A DNA stretch of 34,182 bases from Ktedonobacterales bacterium (lineage in GTDB: Bacteria; Chloroflexota; Ktedonobacteria; Ktedonobacterales; JADMIN01), in NCBI GenBank assembly GCA_025450405.1, contig JANWHL010000066.1:1-34182 (forward strand). The letters run 5' to 3'. A program made the position numbers and the translations under genes. Shown here piece after piece: positions 11,699-21,688 of the stretch. How positions within the stretch are numbered: position 1 is the first letter of the stretch; every line of letters starts with the position of its first letter. The notes under the pieces are model-generated. The model saw only the letters and a list, made by a program, of their open reading frames with translations. It ran no database searches and was not told the DNA's origin.

Positions 11699-12367
11699 TC
11701 AGCCCGGCTCGCTCGCGCACGGCCTGTTCGCGTACGACGACCGGAAGGGGTGGACGAGGTCCCGCTCCGGCTCGAAACGGTGACGCCAGACGCAGCCCAC
11801 GTCGTTGCCCAGCAGGTGCAGTGAGATCGAGGGACCATCGTCCGTCGCCCGCACACGGTGGATGTCGCCCTCCGGCGGCAGTAGCTCGTAGAATTCGCCC
11901 GCCGCCAACGCCCGCCGTTCCACCTCCTCCACCCGCGCGGGGCCGTCATCCCCGCCGTCGTCGAGCCGGCGGTAGACCCATTCCGTCTGCGCGCCGCTAT
12001 ACATGCCCACCAGCCCCCAGGCCAGGTGGTCGTGCACCGGCGTGGTCGCCCCCGCCGGCAGCACCAGCGCCGACAGTGAGAGATCGCCCGACGCCGACTT
12101 GTAGACGAGGTATTGCCCGATGCCCTGGCCCATCCCGCTCGCCGCGTAGGGCTGGCGCAGCTCCTCCGGCAGCCAGGTCTGGTCGGCCAGCAGCTCCGCG
12201 AAGGCCGGGCGCAGCCGGCGTAACCGGCGCGACGGGTCGGGCTCGTCCGCCATCGCCCGCCGCACCGCGCCGATGAACGTCCGTAACACTGGCGACTCGA
12301 CCATGTACGCGTCCGCGGACCCAACAGCCGCGGGTCCAACATCCGCGGATCCGTGACCCGTACTCAC
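11699..12367 (-). CDS. Cysteine/thiol dioxygenase-like cupin (COG5553-like)
   Basis: VLPAGATTPVHDHLAWGLVGMYSGAQTEWVYRR; PPEGDIHRVRATDDGPSISLHLLGND. GTG start at 12367 with GGGAGGTG Shine-Dalgarno; the alternative start is ATG at 12304. Confidence 0.85.
   Translation of the reverse strand: MSTGHGSADVGPAAVGSADAYMVESPVLRTFIGAVRRAMADEPDPSRRLRRLRPAFAELLADQTWLPEELRQPYAASGMGQGIGQYLVYKSASGDLSLSALVLPAGATTPVHDHLAWGLVGMYSGAQTEWVYRRLDDGGDDGPARVEEVERRALAAGEFYELLPPEGDIHRVRATDDGPSISLHLLGNDVGCVWRHRFEPERDLVHPFRSSYANRPCASEPG
12313..12357 (-). repeat. Three in-frame 15-bp repeats at the N-terminus of the cupin gene
   Basis: ccgcggacccaacag / ccgcgggtccaacat / ccgcggatccgtgac; encodes GSADV-GPAAV-GSAD. Confidence 0.7.
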
Positions 12368-12425
12368 GCCGCACCTCCCGACACCGCGTGCCACCCTATG
12401 CCACCACGCATCACCGCGATGGGGC

Positions 12426-12434
12426 ATACTATCA
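12426..12434 (-). promoter_or_regulatory. Candidate extended -10 (TGATAGTAT) of the cupin/LLM operon
   Basis: 59 nt upstream of the GTG start at 12367. Confidence 0.35.
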
Positions 12435-12650
12435 TCCGCATGGACCTGACCGCCCGATCCGCGGCGCGCCCTCCATGGCGACGCTCCCACTGGGCGCGCC
12501 TCCAACCAGGTGGGGGCGAGCGCGAGTCTCGGCGCGGCGTGGCGTCGTCGATCTCGCCAGGGGTCGGCGGTTGCGGCCGCGACGGCCATCCCCCAGATGG
12601 CCTCTGGATGGCCCACGGCCACGAAGGCGCCCGACGGCGACTGGGGGCCA

Positions 12651-12666
12651 GCGTTCAGTGAACGCC
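12651..12666. repeat. Palindrome GCGTTCAGTGAACGCC, copy 2
   Basis: 15/16 match to 7692..7707; 40 nt upstream of the methyltransferase start. Confidence 0.5.
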
Positions 12667-12706
12667 CCTGACGCCAGCGCGAGCCGGAGCGCGGGAGGTG
12701 CCCGCC

Positions 12707-13516
12707 ATGCCCGTCACGATCGACAACCGGTGGTACGACGACCTTGGCGATGAGTGGTGGGCGCCACATGGCCGGGTGGCGCTGCTGCGCCAGATGAACG
12801 ACGCCCGCGCGGCGTACTTCCGGCTGGTCTGTGCCCGCGCGCTCGGCCGGACCCCCACGGACGTCGGGGATCCGAGCGATCTCCACGGCCTGGGTGTGCT
12901 GGACGTCGGATGCGGCGGCGGCCACCTGGCGGAGGCGCTGGCCCAGGCAGGGGCCGAGGTGACCGGCGTCGACCGCTCGGCGTCGAGTGTCGCGGCGGCG
13001 CGCCGCCACGCCGCGGCCAGCGGGCTGGCGATCACGTACCACGCATGCGACGCGCTGGCGCTGCCCTTCGCGGACGCCGCCTTCGACGCCGTGCTCTCCT
13101 CCGACTTCCTGGAGCACGTCTCCGACCGGCTCGACGCGATCATCGCCGAGCAGGCGCGGGTGCTCCGGCCCGGCGGCGTCCTCGGCTTCGAGACGGTCAA
13201 CCGCACCTGGCGGGCGCGCGTCGTCCTGTTCTGGCTGGGGCAGCGGGTGTTGCGAATTGTTCCGCCGCGCACGCACGCGTCCCGGCTCTTCGTCCGCCCG
13301 GAAGAGGTCGCGACCTGCCTGGCGCGCCACGGTGTGCGGGTGGTCGAGACCCGCGGCCTCGTCCCGGCGCGCGGCCCGCTGGGATTCCTCCACGGCTACC
13401 TCACGCGCCGCGAGAGTGGCGGCTTCCGGCTGGGGGACGACCGCGCGATTTCGTATATTGGGTATGGCACCAAGGAGGCTGGCGTGGACTCTCCGCCAAC
13501 TCCGACCACTCAGTAA
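12707..13516 (+). CDS. UbiG-like class I SAM-dependent methyltransferase
   Basis: IDNRWYDDLGDEWWAPHGRVALLRQMNDAR..; motif I VLDVGCGGGHLAEALAQAGAEVTGVDRS; EQARVLRPGGVLGFETVNRTW. Confidence 0.9.
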   Translation: MPVTIDNRWYDDLGDEWWAPHGRVALLRQMNDARAAYFRLVCARALGRTPTDVGDPSDLHGLGVLDVGCGGGHLAEALAQAGAEVTGVDRSASSVAAARRHAAASGLAITYHACDALALPFADAAFDAVLSSDFLEHVSDRLDAIIAEQARVLRPGGVLGFETVNRTWRARVVLFWLGQRVLRIVPPRTHASRLFVRPEEVATCLARHGVRVVETRGLVPARGPLGFLHGYLTRRESGGFRLGDDRAISYIGYGTKEAGVDSPPTPTTQ

Positions 13517-13523
13517 GCCCCTC

Positions 13524-13552
13524 TTGTGGCCCACGAGAAATGCCAGTATATT
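13524..13552 (+). promoter_or_regulatory. Sigma70-type promoter candidate
   Basis: TTGTGG (13524..13529), 17-nt spacer, TATATT (13547..13552). Confidence 0.5.
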
Positions 13553-13603
13553 GGTGGCGTTCGGGATGGCGCGAAAGGCGGGTCGTGGGCGAGAAAGGAT
13601 GGG

Positions 13604-13852
13604 GTGAGGCATGGACGAGCACGTGAGACGGACATTGTCGTGGCCGCTCAGCACCTGGCCGATCTGCTCGCCGCGCCGGCAGTGGACCGGGACGAGCTCA
13701 AGCGGGCATTTCAACCGTTCAGGGGACGGTCCGAGCGCACGACGGATGAACAGCTCGCGGAGGCCATGAGGGTGCTCACGGCCACCTTGCCAAAGCTTGA
13801 CATCGAGCGGCCGGGATATGCCGCGATGTGGTGGGGCGAGGAGGCGCCCTGA
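13604..13852 (+). CDS. Small hypothetical protein
   Basis: Frame of the 13526..13852 ORF; GTG at 13604 has an AAAGGA Shine-Dalgarno-like element and lies after the promoter candidate. Product ..VVAAQHLADLLAAPAVDRDELKRAFQPF..MWWGEEAP. Confidence 0.45.
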   Translation: MRHGRARETDIVVAAQHLADLLAAPAVDRDELKRAFQPFRGRSERTTDEQLAEAMRVLTATLPKLDIERPGYAAMWWGEEAP

Positions 13853-13918
13853 AGGACGCGGCGCATCCCCCAGAGGTCAATCCAGAAGCGGCATGAGACA
13901 GCGTACGACGGAGATCAC

Positions 13919-14731
13919 ATGGCAGACTACCTGCTCGACAACGCCTGGCACGAGCAACGCCAGCGATTGGCCGGCCTGGAGGCGTGGTTCGATCCCGGCA
14001 CCATCCGCCACCTGGAGCGCCTGGGCGTGGGGGACGGCTGGCGCTGTCTGGAGGTGGGTGGAGGCGGCGGCTCGATCGCGGCGTGGCTCGCGGCACGTGT
14101 CGGGCCGCGCGGCCACGTCCTCGCGACCGATCTCGATACGCGCTTCCTGGAGGCGCTCGACCTGCCGCATCTCGAGGTGCGCCGCCACGACCTCTTGGTG
14201 GACGACCTGCCATCTGGCACGTTCAATCTCGTCCACGCGCGCTTCGTGCTGGAGCACCTGGCCGACCGCGCGCCGGCGCTGCGCCGCATGGTGGACGCTC
14301 TCGCACCAGGGGGATGGCTGCTCGCGGAGGAGACCGATTCCGTCTCGTGGCTGCCCGCGCCTGGTGTCGATCCCGAGCACGCGCGGCGCTTCACGCGCTT
14401 CACCGATGCTTTCACGCGCCTCTGCGCCGCCAGCGGGGCGGACGCCTTCGCCGGCCGGCGCGCCTATGGCGAGCTGGGCGCCCTTGGTCTCGACGCGATC
14501 GACGCCGAGGGGCGTGTCTTCATGGTGCGCGGCGGCACGCCCAACGCCGAGGTCTGGCGCCTGACCGCTGCGCAGGTGGCCGACCGGCTCGTCGCCGCTG
14601 GCTATCTGGATGCCGCCGAGATGCCCGCCATCCTCGCGCTCTTCCGCGACCCCACGTTCGTCTGGATGGAGGCGCTGGTGATGGCCGCCTGGGGCCGGCG
14701 CCCGGCGGACGAAGGCGCCGGCTCACGCTAG
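13919..14731 (+). CDS. Class I SAM-dependent methyltransferase
   Basis: CLEVGGGGGSIAAWLAARVGPRGHVLATDLD; FNLVHARFVLEHLADRAPALRRMVDALAPGGWLLAEE. Confidence 0.9.
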   Translation: MADYLLDNAWHEQRQRLAGLEAWFDPGTIRHLERLGVGDGWRCLEVGGGGGSIAAWLAARVGPRGHVLATDLDTRFLEALDLPHLEVRRHDLLVDDLPSGTFNLVHARFVLEHLADRAPALRRMVDALAPGGWLLAEETDSVSWLPAPGVDPEHARRFTRFTDAFTRLCAASGADAFAGRRAYGELGALGLDAIDAEGRVFMVRGGTPNAEVWRLTAAQVADRLVAAGYLDAAEMPAILALFRDPTFVWMEALVMAAWGRRPADEGAGSR

Positions 14732-14739
14732 CCGGCGCC
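14714..14739. terminator. GC-rich hairpin spanning the methyltransferase stop codon
   Basis: GGCGCCGGCT-CACGCT-AGCCGGCGCC, perfect 10-bp stem; stop TAG at 14729..14731; convergent with the DinB gene. Confidence 0.55.
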
Positions 14740-14771
14740 CTGGTCCTGGCGATGAATGGTATCGTTCGCGA

Positions 14772-15266
14772 TCAGCCGGGGAAATCGGTCGCGACGCCGT
14801 GCATGCCGAGGGTGAGCGAGACCTCGCCGCCGTGGTGCAGGTCGTGTTCGAGCACGTGCCAGACCACCCAGGCGCGCGAGAGATCCACCTTCTCGCCGTC
14901 CCAGTCGTCGACAAAGATCTTGCGCATGTCGTCGGGACTCCAGCGGGCCAGGCAATCGGTCATGCACTGCCAGGTGTCATCCAGACCCCTGGCGAGCTCG
15001 GCGGCGGTGCGCGCCGGCGCGTCCGACACGTCCCACTGTACCTCCGCCTTCACGTCCGCGCTGCCCTGCTCGCCCAGGAAATCCGTGAACCAGCCGGCAC
15101 GGCAGCCGATGATGTGCGCGACGTTCTCGCCGATGGAGCGCAGGTTTGGCGCGGCACGCAGGGTGAGTTGCTCGGCGGTGAGCGGCGCGACCGACGTCTT
15201 GATATGGTCCTGATAGCGCTTCCAGTTGTCGTAGATCGTCGTGAGCATGAAGTTGTCGTCAGCCAT
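14772..15266 (-). CDS. DinB family protein
   Basis: MADDNFMLTTIYDNWKRYQDHIKTSVAPLTAEQLTLRAAPNLRSIGENVAHIIGCRAGWF; WVVWHVLEHDLHHGGEVSLTLGMHG gives the DinB metal-site histidines. Confidence 0.92.
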   Translation of the reverse strand: MADDNFMLTTIYDNWKRYQDHIKTSVAPLTAEQLTLRAAPNLRSIGENVAHIIGCRAGWFTDFLGEQGSADVKAEVQWDVSDAPARTAAELARGLDDTWQCMTDCLARWSPDDMRKIFVDDWDGEKVDLSRAWVVWHVLEHDLHHGGEVSLTLGMHGVATDFPG

Positions 15267-15482
15267 TTGCCTCGTCTCCTTGTCTGGCACTGATGGACCT
15301 CGTGGACCGCGCCTTCGCCAGCATCCCACACGCGCCGACCCGCCGTCCAGCCGTGGCGAACCGCGGCTTCCCCGAACTGGCGCGTTGACGCGGCGCTAGA
15401 CAGCGGGCGTATTCCCGGACTCCGCGCTCGCGACCCGTACCGCGCCGCGTGACCGCCCGCGCGCGTATACTGGACGGCGACG

Positions 15483-15508
15483 CGGTACGGCGATCCGGTA
15501 CGGCGATC
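15483..15508. repeat. 13-bp perfect tandem duplication CGGTACGGCGATC x2
   Basis: Direct reading of 15483..15495 and 15496..15508. Confidence 0.85.
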
Positions 15509-15534
15509 CGATTCCGACCGCGCAAAGCCCCTTT

Positions 15535-15620
15535 CCCGTCGCAACGGGGTTGGGGGGAAGGGACCCGCTGACCAGCCACTGGCCGCTGCGAGTCTGGCTC
15601 CCCTCTCCCGTCGCAACGGG
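15535..15620. repeat. Two copies of the CCCGTCGCAACGGG hairpin element
   Basis: CCCGT-CGCA-ACGGG at 15535..15548 and 15607..15620; third copy at 238..251. Confidence 0.75.
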
Positions 15621-15669
15621 GGAGGGGCTCGGGGAGGGGGCACACATCCAACCACCATCAGGAGAGCCG

Positions 15670-16503
15670 ATGCCTCCCACGACCGAGCGCGACATCGAGG
15701 CCAACGGGATCCGCATCCACTGCGTGGAGGCCGGCGCCGGCGAGCCGCTGCTGCTTTTGCACGGCGGCATGGCCTCCACCAGCGCCGTCTGGGCCGGCTA
15801 TGGCTGGAGCTGGTACGACGCGCTGCCCGCCTTCGCGCGCCATTTCCACGTGATCGCGCCCGACACGCGCGGCCATGGCCGCACCCGGAATCCCGGCGTG
15901 CCGATGAGCTATTCGCTGCTCGCCGACGACTGGGCCGCCCTGATCGCCGCGCTCGGCCTGGAGCGCCCTTTTGTCTGCGGCTTCAGCGACGGAGGCATCG
16001 CCGCCACCGTGATGGCCATCCGCCACCCCGGCAGCGCCCGCGCGCTGGTCAACGTCGCCGGCTACGACGTCTTCAACCCCGCGTCCCACGGCTTCGTGCG
16101 CCTGCGCCGCCGCATGGGCGGCTCCCCCGACGCCACCGCCGCCAATCCCGAGTACTTCGCGGGGAAGAGCGCCGGCCAGGAGTGGTTCAGCCGCTTCGTG
16201 CGCGACCTCGACGCGGCGCAGGGAGACGGCGCCTGGCGGTCGCTGCTACGCGATGTCTTCCCCATGTGGACCGAGCCGATGGCCTACACCCATGCGGACT
16301 GGGCCGCGATCGCCGTCCCTACCCTGATCGTCGTCGGCGACCACGACTACTACTGCACGCCCGAGGACGGCGTGGCCGCCTACCGCGCGCTGCCACACGG
16401 CGAGCTCTGCATCCTGCCCGGTCTCGACCACACCATCAGCCCGCTGGTGCGCCAGGTGGCTCTGGATTTCCTCCGGCGCCAGGGGCCCAGTGCGGAGGCG
16501 TAG
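15670..16503 (+). CDS. Alpha/beta fold hydrolase
   Basis: IRIHCVEAGAGEPLLLLHGGMAS..; HVIAPDTRGHGRT; nucleophile elbow FVCGFSDGGIAATV; C-terminal GLDHTIS. Confidence 0.93.
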   Translation: MPPTTERDIEANGIRIHCVEAGAGEPLLLLHGGMASTSAVWAGYGWSWYDALPAFARHFHVIAPDTRGHGRTRNPGVPMSYSLLADDWAALIAALGLERPFVCGFSDGGIAATVMAIRHPGSARALVNVAGYDVFNPASHGFVRLRRRMGGSPDATAANPEYFAGKSAGQEWFSRFVRDLDAAQGDGAWRSLLRDVFPMWTEPMAYTHADWAAIAVPTLIVVGDHDYYCTPEDGVAAYRALPHGELCILPGLDHTISPLVRQVALDFLRRQGPSAEA

Positions 16504-16529
16504 CGCCAGCGCGCGCGGGGCGCTCGCCG

Positions 16530-16538
16530 TGGTACGCT
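16530..16538 (+). promoter_or_regulatory. Candidate extended -10 (TGGTACGCT) upstream of fmt
   Basis: Motif only; 113 nt upstream of the fmt start. Confidence 0.25.
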
Positions 16539-16650
16539 GCTCTTCCGTGACCCCCACCGGATCGCGACTTGCGGTCAGCGGCATCACCGCCCCGTGTCGC
16601 GCGGCATCATCGTCGGTCGCGACCTCTCCACCGGCAGACAGAGGCACACG

Positions 16651-17757
16651 ATGTTCAGTCCGCATCTCCCCGCGTCGGGTCTGGAAACGCGCGTCGTCTT
16701 CATGGGCACGCCCGAGTTCGCCATGCCCTCGCTTCGCGCGCTGGCCGCCAACGCGGCGCCTGGTCGCCTCTGGCCTGGCGGTCTCGACCTCGTCGGCGTG
16801 GTGACACGGCCCGATAAACCCTCTGGCCGCGGTCAGACGACACTGCCCTCGCCCATCAAGGCGACCGCCCAGGAGCTGGGCGTGCCGGTCTATCAGCCGG
16901 GTCCCCTGCGCCGACCCGAGGCGCTCACCATGCTGCGCCGGCTCGCGCCGAACTTGATCGTCGTCGCCGCCTTTGGCCAGATTCTGCCGCCGGAGGTCCT
17001 CCGCCTGCCGGAGCGCGGCTGCCTGAATGTGCATGCCTCGCTGCTCCCGCGGCACCGCGGCGCCTCGCCGGTCGCCGCCGCCATCCTCGCGGGCGATACC
17101 ACCGCTGGCGTGACCCTCATGCTGATGGACGAGGGGCTCGATACCGGCCCCATCCTCGCCCAACGCGCCACCACAATCGCGCCGGACGAGACCACTGGCG
17201 AGCTCACCACGCGCCTGGCCGACCTGGGCGCGGAGCTGCTGGTCGCGCTGCTGCCGCGCTGGCTGGCTGGGGGCATCGCGCCCGCCGCGCAGGAGCCGGC
17301 GGAGGCCACCATGAGTCACCTGCTGCGCAAGGAGGACGGCCAGATCGACTGGACGCGGCCCGCGGCCGCGATCGCGCACCAGGTGCGCGCCTATGCGCCC
17401 TGGCCCGGCGCCTTTACCACCTGGCGTGGCCGCCAGCTCAAGGTGCTGCGCGCGCGGCCGGTCCCGATTCTCGACGCGCCGGCAGATGGTCCCGCGCTGG
17501 AGCCCGGCACCGTCTTCAAGGAGCCCGGCGCCGGCGCGAGCGGCCGGCCATACGTCGCCACTGGCGGACCCGAGGCGCTGGCGCTGGAGATCGTACAATT
17601 GGAGGGAAAGCGGGCCCTCCCCGCCGATGAGTTCCTGCGCGGCCAGGCCGCGATCCTCGGCGCGCGGCTGGGCGTGCCGCCTGATTCCGCCCCACCCGAG
17701 CCCGCGCCCGAGCCGTCATCCGCGTCCCCGGACGACGCCCCGACGGCGGCGCCCTGA
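16651..17757 (+). CDS. fmt: Methionyl-tRNA formyltransferase
   Basis: RVVFMGTPEFAMPSLRAL; VVTRPDKPSGRGQ; CLNVHASLLPRHRGASPVAAAILAGDTTAGVTLMLMDEGLDTGPIL; RPAAAIAHQVRAYAPWPGAFT. Confidence 0.97.
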   Translation: MFSPHLPASGLETRVVFMGTPEFAMPSLRALAANAAPGRLWPGGLDLVGVVTRPDKPSGRGQTTLPSPIKATAQELGVPVYQPGPLRRPEALTMLRRLAPNLIVVAAFGQILPPEVLRLPERGCLNVHASLLPRHRGASPVAAAILAGDTTAGVTLMLMDEGLDTGPILAQRATTIAPDETTGELTTRLADLGAELLVALLPRWLAGGIAPAAQEPAEATMSHLLRKEDGQIDWTRPAAAIAHQVRAYAPWPGAFTTWRGRQLKVLRARPVPILDAPADGPALEPGTVFKEPGAGASGRPYVATGGPEALALEIVQLEGKRALPADEFLRGQAAILGARLGVPPDSAPPEPAPEPSSASPDDAPTAAP

Positions 17758-17770
17758 GTTGATCCACCAC

Positions 17771-18982
<1,212 letters not shown>

Positions 18983-19142
18983 CGCCCCCAGCGGTAGGGG
19001 AGCGGACAGGAGGCACGGTCGTGGCCACCGGCGGTGCCGTGAGTTGGGCCGAGCGCACACTGGCACGCGGCCGCTCTCCACTCGACGCATTTCTGAACAC
19101 GGGCACCTGCGAAGATCCCCACGGTCACGCTCTTCGGCCTTC

Positions 19143-19592
19143 TTAGCGCGTCAGCGCGCCGCCGATCCGCCGGGCCCCGAGCCCGAGGATCGCCGTCAGC
19201 GCGAAGACCACCACCGCGTTGACGACATGGAAGCCCTCCAGCACGGGAAGCCCCAGCGCCGCGGGCACGTTGATGAGGAGGGGCTGGAGGACGACCAGGA
19301 CGAGCAGCAGCCCGGTCAGCCAGAGCGCGCGCCGCGGCAGCCGCGCGGCGAAACCCAGCGCCAGCAGCACCACTGGACCCAGGCTGAGCATCATGCCGAA
19401 CATCCGGTGCGCCGGCCACCAGGTGGGCTCGGCGAAGAGCCTCGCCCCCGCCAGGAACACCTGCGTCAGGATGGCCAGCGCCAGCACCGCGCTGACCGCG
19501 ACATACCCGCGCCGCCACCCGGTGCGCGCGCCGCGACCGCCGCTGGTGGTGTTGACGTCACTCCCGGTCGTTCCAATTACCGGCGGATTCAT
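19143..19592 (-). CDS. Small membrane protein (DUF6220-like)
   Basis: Four hydrophobic segments; LTQVFLAGARLFAEPTWWPAHRMFGMMLSL. Confidence 0.7.
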   Translation of the reverse strand: MNPPVIGTTGSDVNTTSGGRGARTGWRRGYVAVSAVLALAILTQVFLAGARLFAEPTWWPAHRMFGMMLSLGPVVLLALGFAARLPRRALWLTGLLLVLVVLQPLLINVPAALGLPVLEGFHVVNAVVVFALTAILGLGARRIGGALTR

Positions 19593-19697
19593 GGTTCGCG
19601 TTCTCCTTCTCGCTCATCGTCGCCCCAGGGCTGGGATGACCGTCGTATGAAGCGTATTTCCCCCACGACGCCGTGCCGCGGGGATCGCGCCGCGCGC

Positions 19698-20954
19698 TCA
19701 CCGCACGGCCCGCTCCGTCGCGCGCGCCTCCGCGCGCTCCGGAGTCGCGTCGGCGGGCACGTCCCGGTCCGCCGCGCGGGTCGTCCCTCTCGCCGTGCGA
19801 TCCCGAGACGTTGGTGCGCTGGGCAGCGTCGGGATCGCCAGCAGCGCGCCCAGGATGACCACCGCCGCCAGCGGTCCCACCAGCCGGCCAAACGCGCCGG
19901 CGCCCTGCGCGACGCCCAGCGTCTCGCCCTGCGCGTCCGCCGGGCTCGCCAGCGAGAGCAGCGCCGTGAGCGCCGGTGTCACCGCGCCATCGCCCACGCT
20001 GACCAGCCCCAGCGCGCCGAGCACCAGCGCCAGCGTGCCGCTCCACGGCAGCAGGATCAGCCCGGCGGCCAGCAGCGCCATCCCGGCGATCAGCACGCGC
20101 CGCTCGCCCAGCCCCTTGACCACCTGGCCGACCACCCCGCCCTGCATCACCACAATCACCACGCCCACGTAGGCGAAGAGAAAGCCGTTCTGCCGAGCGG
20201 TCCAGCCAAACGTGCGCTGGGTGAGCAGGACGAAGACGGTCTCCATGCCCGTGAAGGCCACGGTGTAGAGCAGGTTGATCGCGACCAGCCGCGCCACCCC
20301 CGGCCGCCGGAGCGCCCGCCCCCAACCGGCGACGAGCGCGTCGCGCACCCGCGCGGTGGGCGTGGGGACCGTGGTCTCCGCGACCCGGCGCCGCCGTGTC
20401 TCGGGCAGCAGCCGCCACACCAGCACGGCGTTGACCAGCGCCACCCCCATCGCGACCCAGAACGGCACCGCCTCGCCCAGCGCGGCCAGTGCGCCGCCCA
20501 GCGCCGGGCCAACCACAAAGCCCAGCCCGATGGCCGCGCCGATCACGCCCATTGCCCGCGCGCGCCCCTCGCGCGGCGTCACATCCGCCACCACCGCCTG
20601 CGCCGACCCGATGTTCGACGCGCCCAGCCCGCCGACGAACCGCGCCACGAAGAGCAGGGCGAGCGAGCCGGACAGCGCCGTCAGCGCGAACGCCGCGCCC
20701 TCCACCACCAGCGAGAGCAGGATGATCGGCTTGCGGCCGAAGCGGTCCGAGAGCGCGCCCAGCATGGGCGTGAAGAGGATCTGCGCCAGGGCATAGGCCG
20801 CCAGCAGCGCCCCGATCGCGCGCGGCCCCGCGCCCAGGCGTTCGGCCCAGAAGGGCAGCAGCGGAATCACCAGGCCGAAGCCGGTGAAGTCGATGAAGAT
20901 CGTCAGCGCCATGAGGACGAGCGGCGACCCAAACGTCCGATTGCGGTTCCGCAT
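19698..20954 (-). CDS. MFS transporter (TetA/drug-efflux-like)
   Basis: LTIFIDFTGFGLVIPLLPFWAERLGAGP..AYALAQILFTPMLGALSDRFGRKPIILLSL. Start MRNRNRTFG at 20954. Confidence 0.94.
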   Translation of the reverse strand: MRNRNRTFGSPLVLMALTIFIDFTGFGLVIPLLPFWAERLGAGPRAIGALLAAYALAQILFTPMLGALSDRFGRKPIILLSLVVEGAAFALTALSGSLALLFVARFVGGLGASNIGSAQAVVADVTPREGRARAMGVIGAAIGLGFVVGPALGGALAALGEAVPFWVAMGVALVNAVLVWRLLPETRRRRVAETTVPTPTARVRDALVAGWGRALRRPGVARLVAINLLYTVAFTGMETVFVLLTQRTFGWTARQNGFLFAYVGVVIVVMQGGVVGQVVKGLGERRVLIAGMALLAAGLILLPWSGTLALVLGALGLVSVGDGAVTPALTALLSLASPADAQGETLGVAQGAGAFGRLVGPLAAVVILGALLAIPTLPSAPTSRDRTARGTTRAADRDVPADATPERAEARATERAVR

Positions 20955-20978
20955 GTGACCACCTCTGTGTACCGGCAT

Positions 20979-20994
20979 TTATGTCAGGGTTGAC
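20979..20994 (-). promoter_or_regulatory. Putative PadR operator upstream of the MFS gene
   Basis: Minus-strand GTCAACCCTGACATAA; 12/16 match to the motif upstream of padR. Confidence 0.5.
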
Positions 20995-21026
20995 CTGAAG
21001 ACCAAAAAAGGGGAGCGGACGTTGGC

Positions 21027-21674
21027 CTACTCCCGAGAGCCGGCGCCATCGGCCCCATCGGCGGACGGCGCGGCGAGTGTGGATGCGGCGCCGAGCGCGC
21101 GCGGGCCGGGCGCGCCCTCCGCCGGGATCTGGATCAGCGTCCGCGCCAGCCAGCCCAGCTCGGCGTCCAGCAGCGCCAATTGGTGATCGGTCACCAACCG
21201 GTGCGCGCGGTCCTGGATCTGCGCCGCGCGAATGTGGAACTCCACGTCGGCCCGCGCCCGCGCGACCCGCTCATAGCGCTCCCGCAGCAGCGCGACCACC
21301 TCAGCCGGTGGCAGCTGATCGAGGAAGAAGAGGCACGCGTCCAGATCGTCGAGCGGCGCCGTGTGGCCGCGGAGCGCCTCGCGCAGCAGATCCGCGAAGT
21401 GGCCGCGACCCGCCGCGGTGATGTGGTACACCTCCCGCTCGCGCGGCACCACCTCGTCGTGTGCTAGCCCCGTGCCCGGCGCGTCCACCAGCTCCCGCCG
21501 CGCCTCCAGATACCCATCCTCCGCCAGCCGCTCCAACTGATAGTAGATGGTGGGCTTTTTGATGTGCTCCGCGAACAGGTGGTGATGTTGTTCGATGACC
21601 TCGCGCACCTGCTGCCCGTACATTGGCCGCTCCAGCAGGAGTCCCAGGAGCATCAGTTGCCGGTAGTTCGCCAT
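21027..21674 (-). CDS. PadR family transcriptional regulator
   Basis: LMLLGLLLERPMYGQQVREVIEQHHHLFAEHIKKPTIYYQLERLAEDGYLEARRE.., winged-helix PadR signature. Confidence 0.94.
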   Translation of the reverse strand: MANYRQLMLLGLLLERPMYGQQVREVIEQHHHLFAEHIKKPTIYYQLERLAEDGYLEARRELVDAPGTGLAHDEVVPREREVYHITAAGRGHFADLLREALRGHTAPLDDLDACLFFLDQLPPAEVVALLRERYERVARARADVEFHIRAAQIQDRAHRLVTDHQLALLDAELGWLARTLIQIPAEGAPGPRALGAASTLAAPSADGADGAGSRE

Positions 21675-21688
21675 GTCGCCGCCTCGTG

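Noticed and set aside
13526-13603. ATG 13526 start for the small hypothetical gene
   Set aside because: It overlaps the TTGTGG-17-TATATT promoter candidate and lacks a ribosome-binding site; GTG 13604 is preferred.
11699-13714. 671-aa minus-strand ORF as one long gene
   Set aside because: Only the C-terminal ~220 aa is a recognisable cupin; the upstream part is antisense to the UbiG-like methyltransferase.
13986-13996. GGTTCGATCCC resembling a tRNA T-arm
   Set aside because: Lies inside the methyltransferase CDS; flanks do not form a T-stem and there is no acceptor or anticodon arm.
15550-15669. N-terminal extension of the hydrolase (MGGRDPLTSHWPLRVWLPSPVATGEGLGEG..)
   Set aside because: It is translation of the CCCGTCGCAACGGG repeat; the hydrolase starts at MPPTTERD, 15670.
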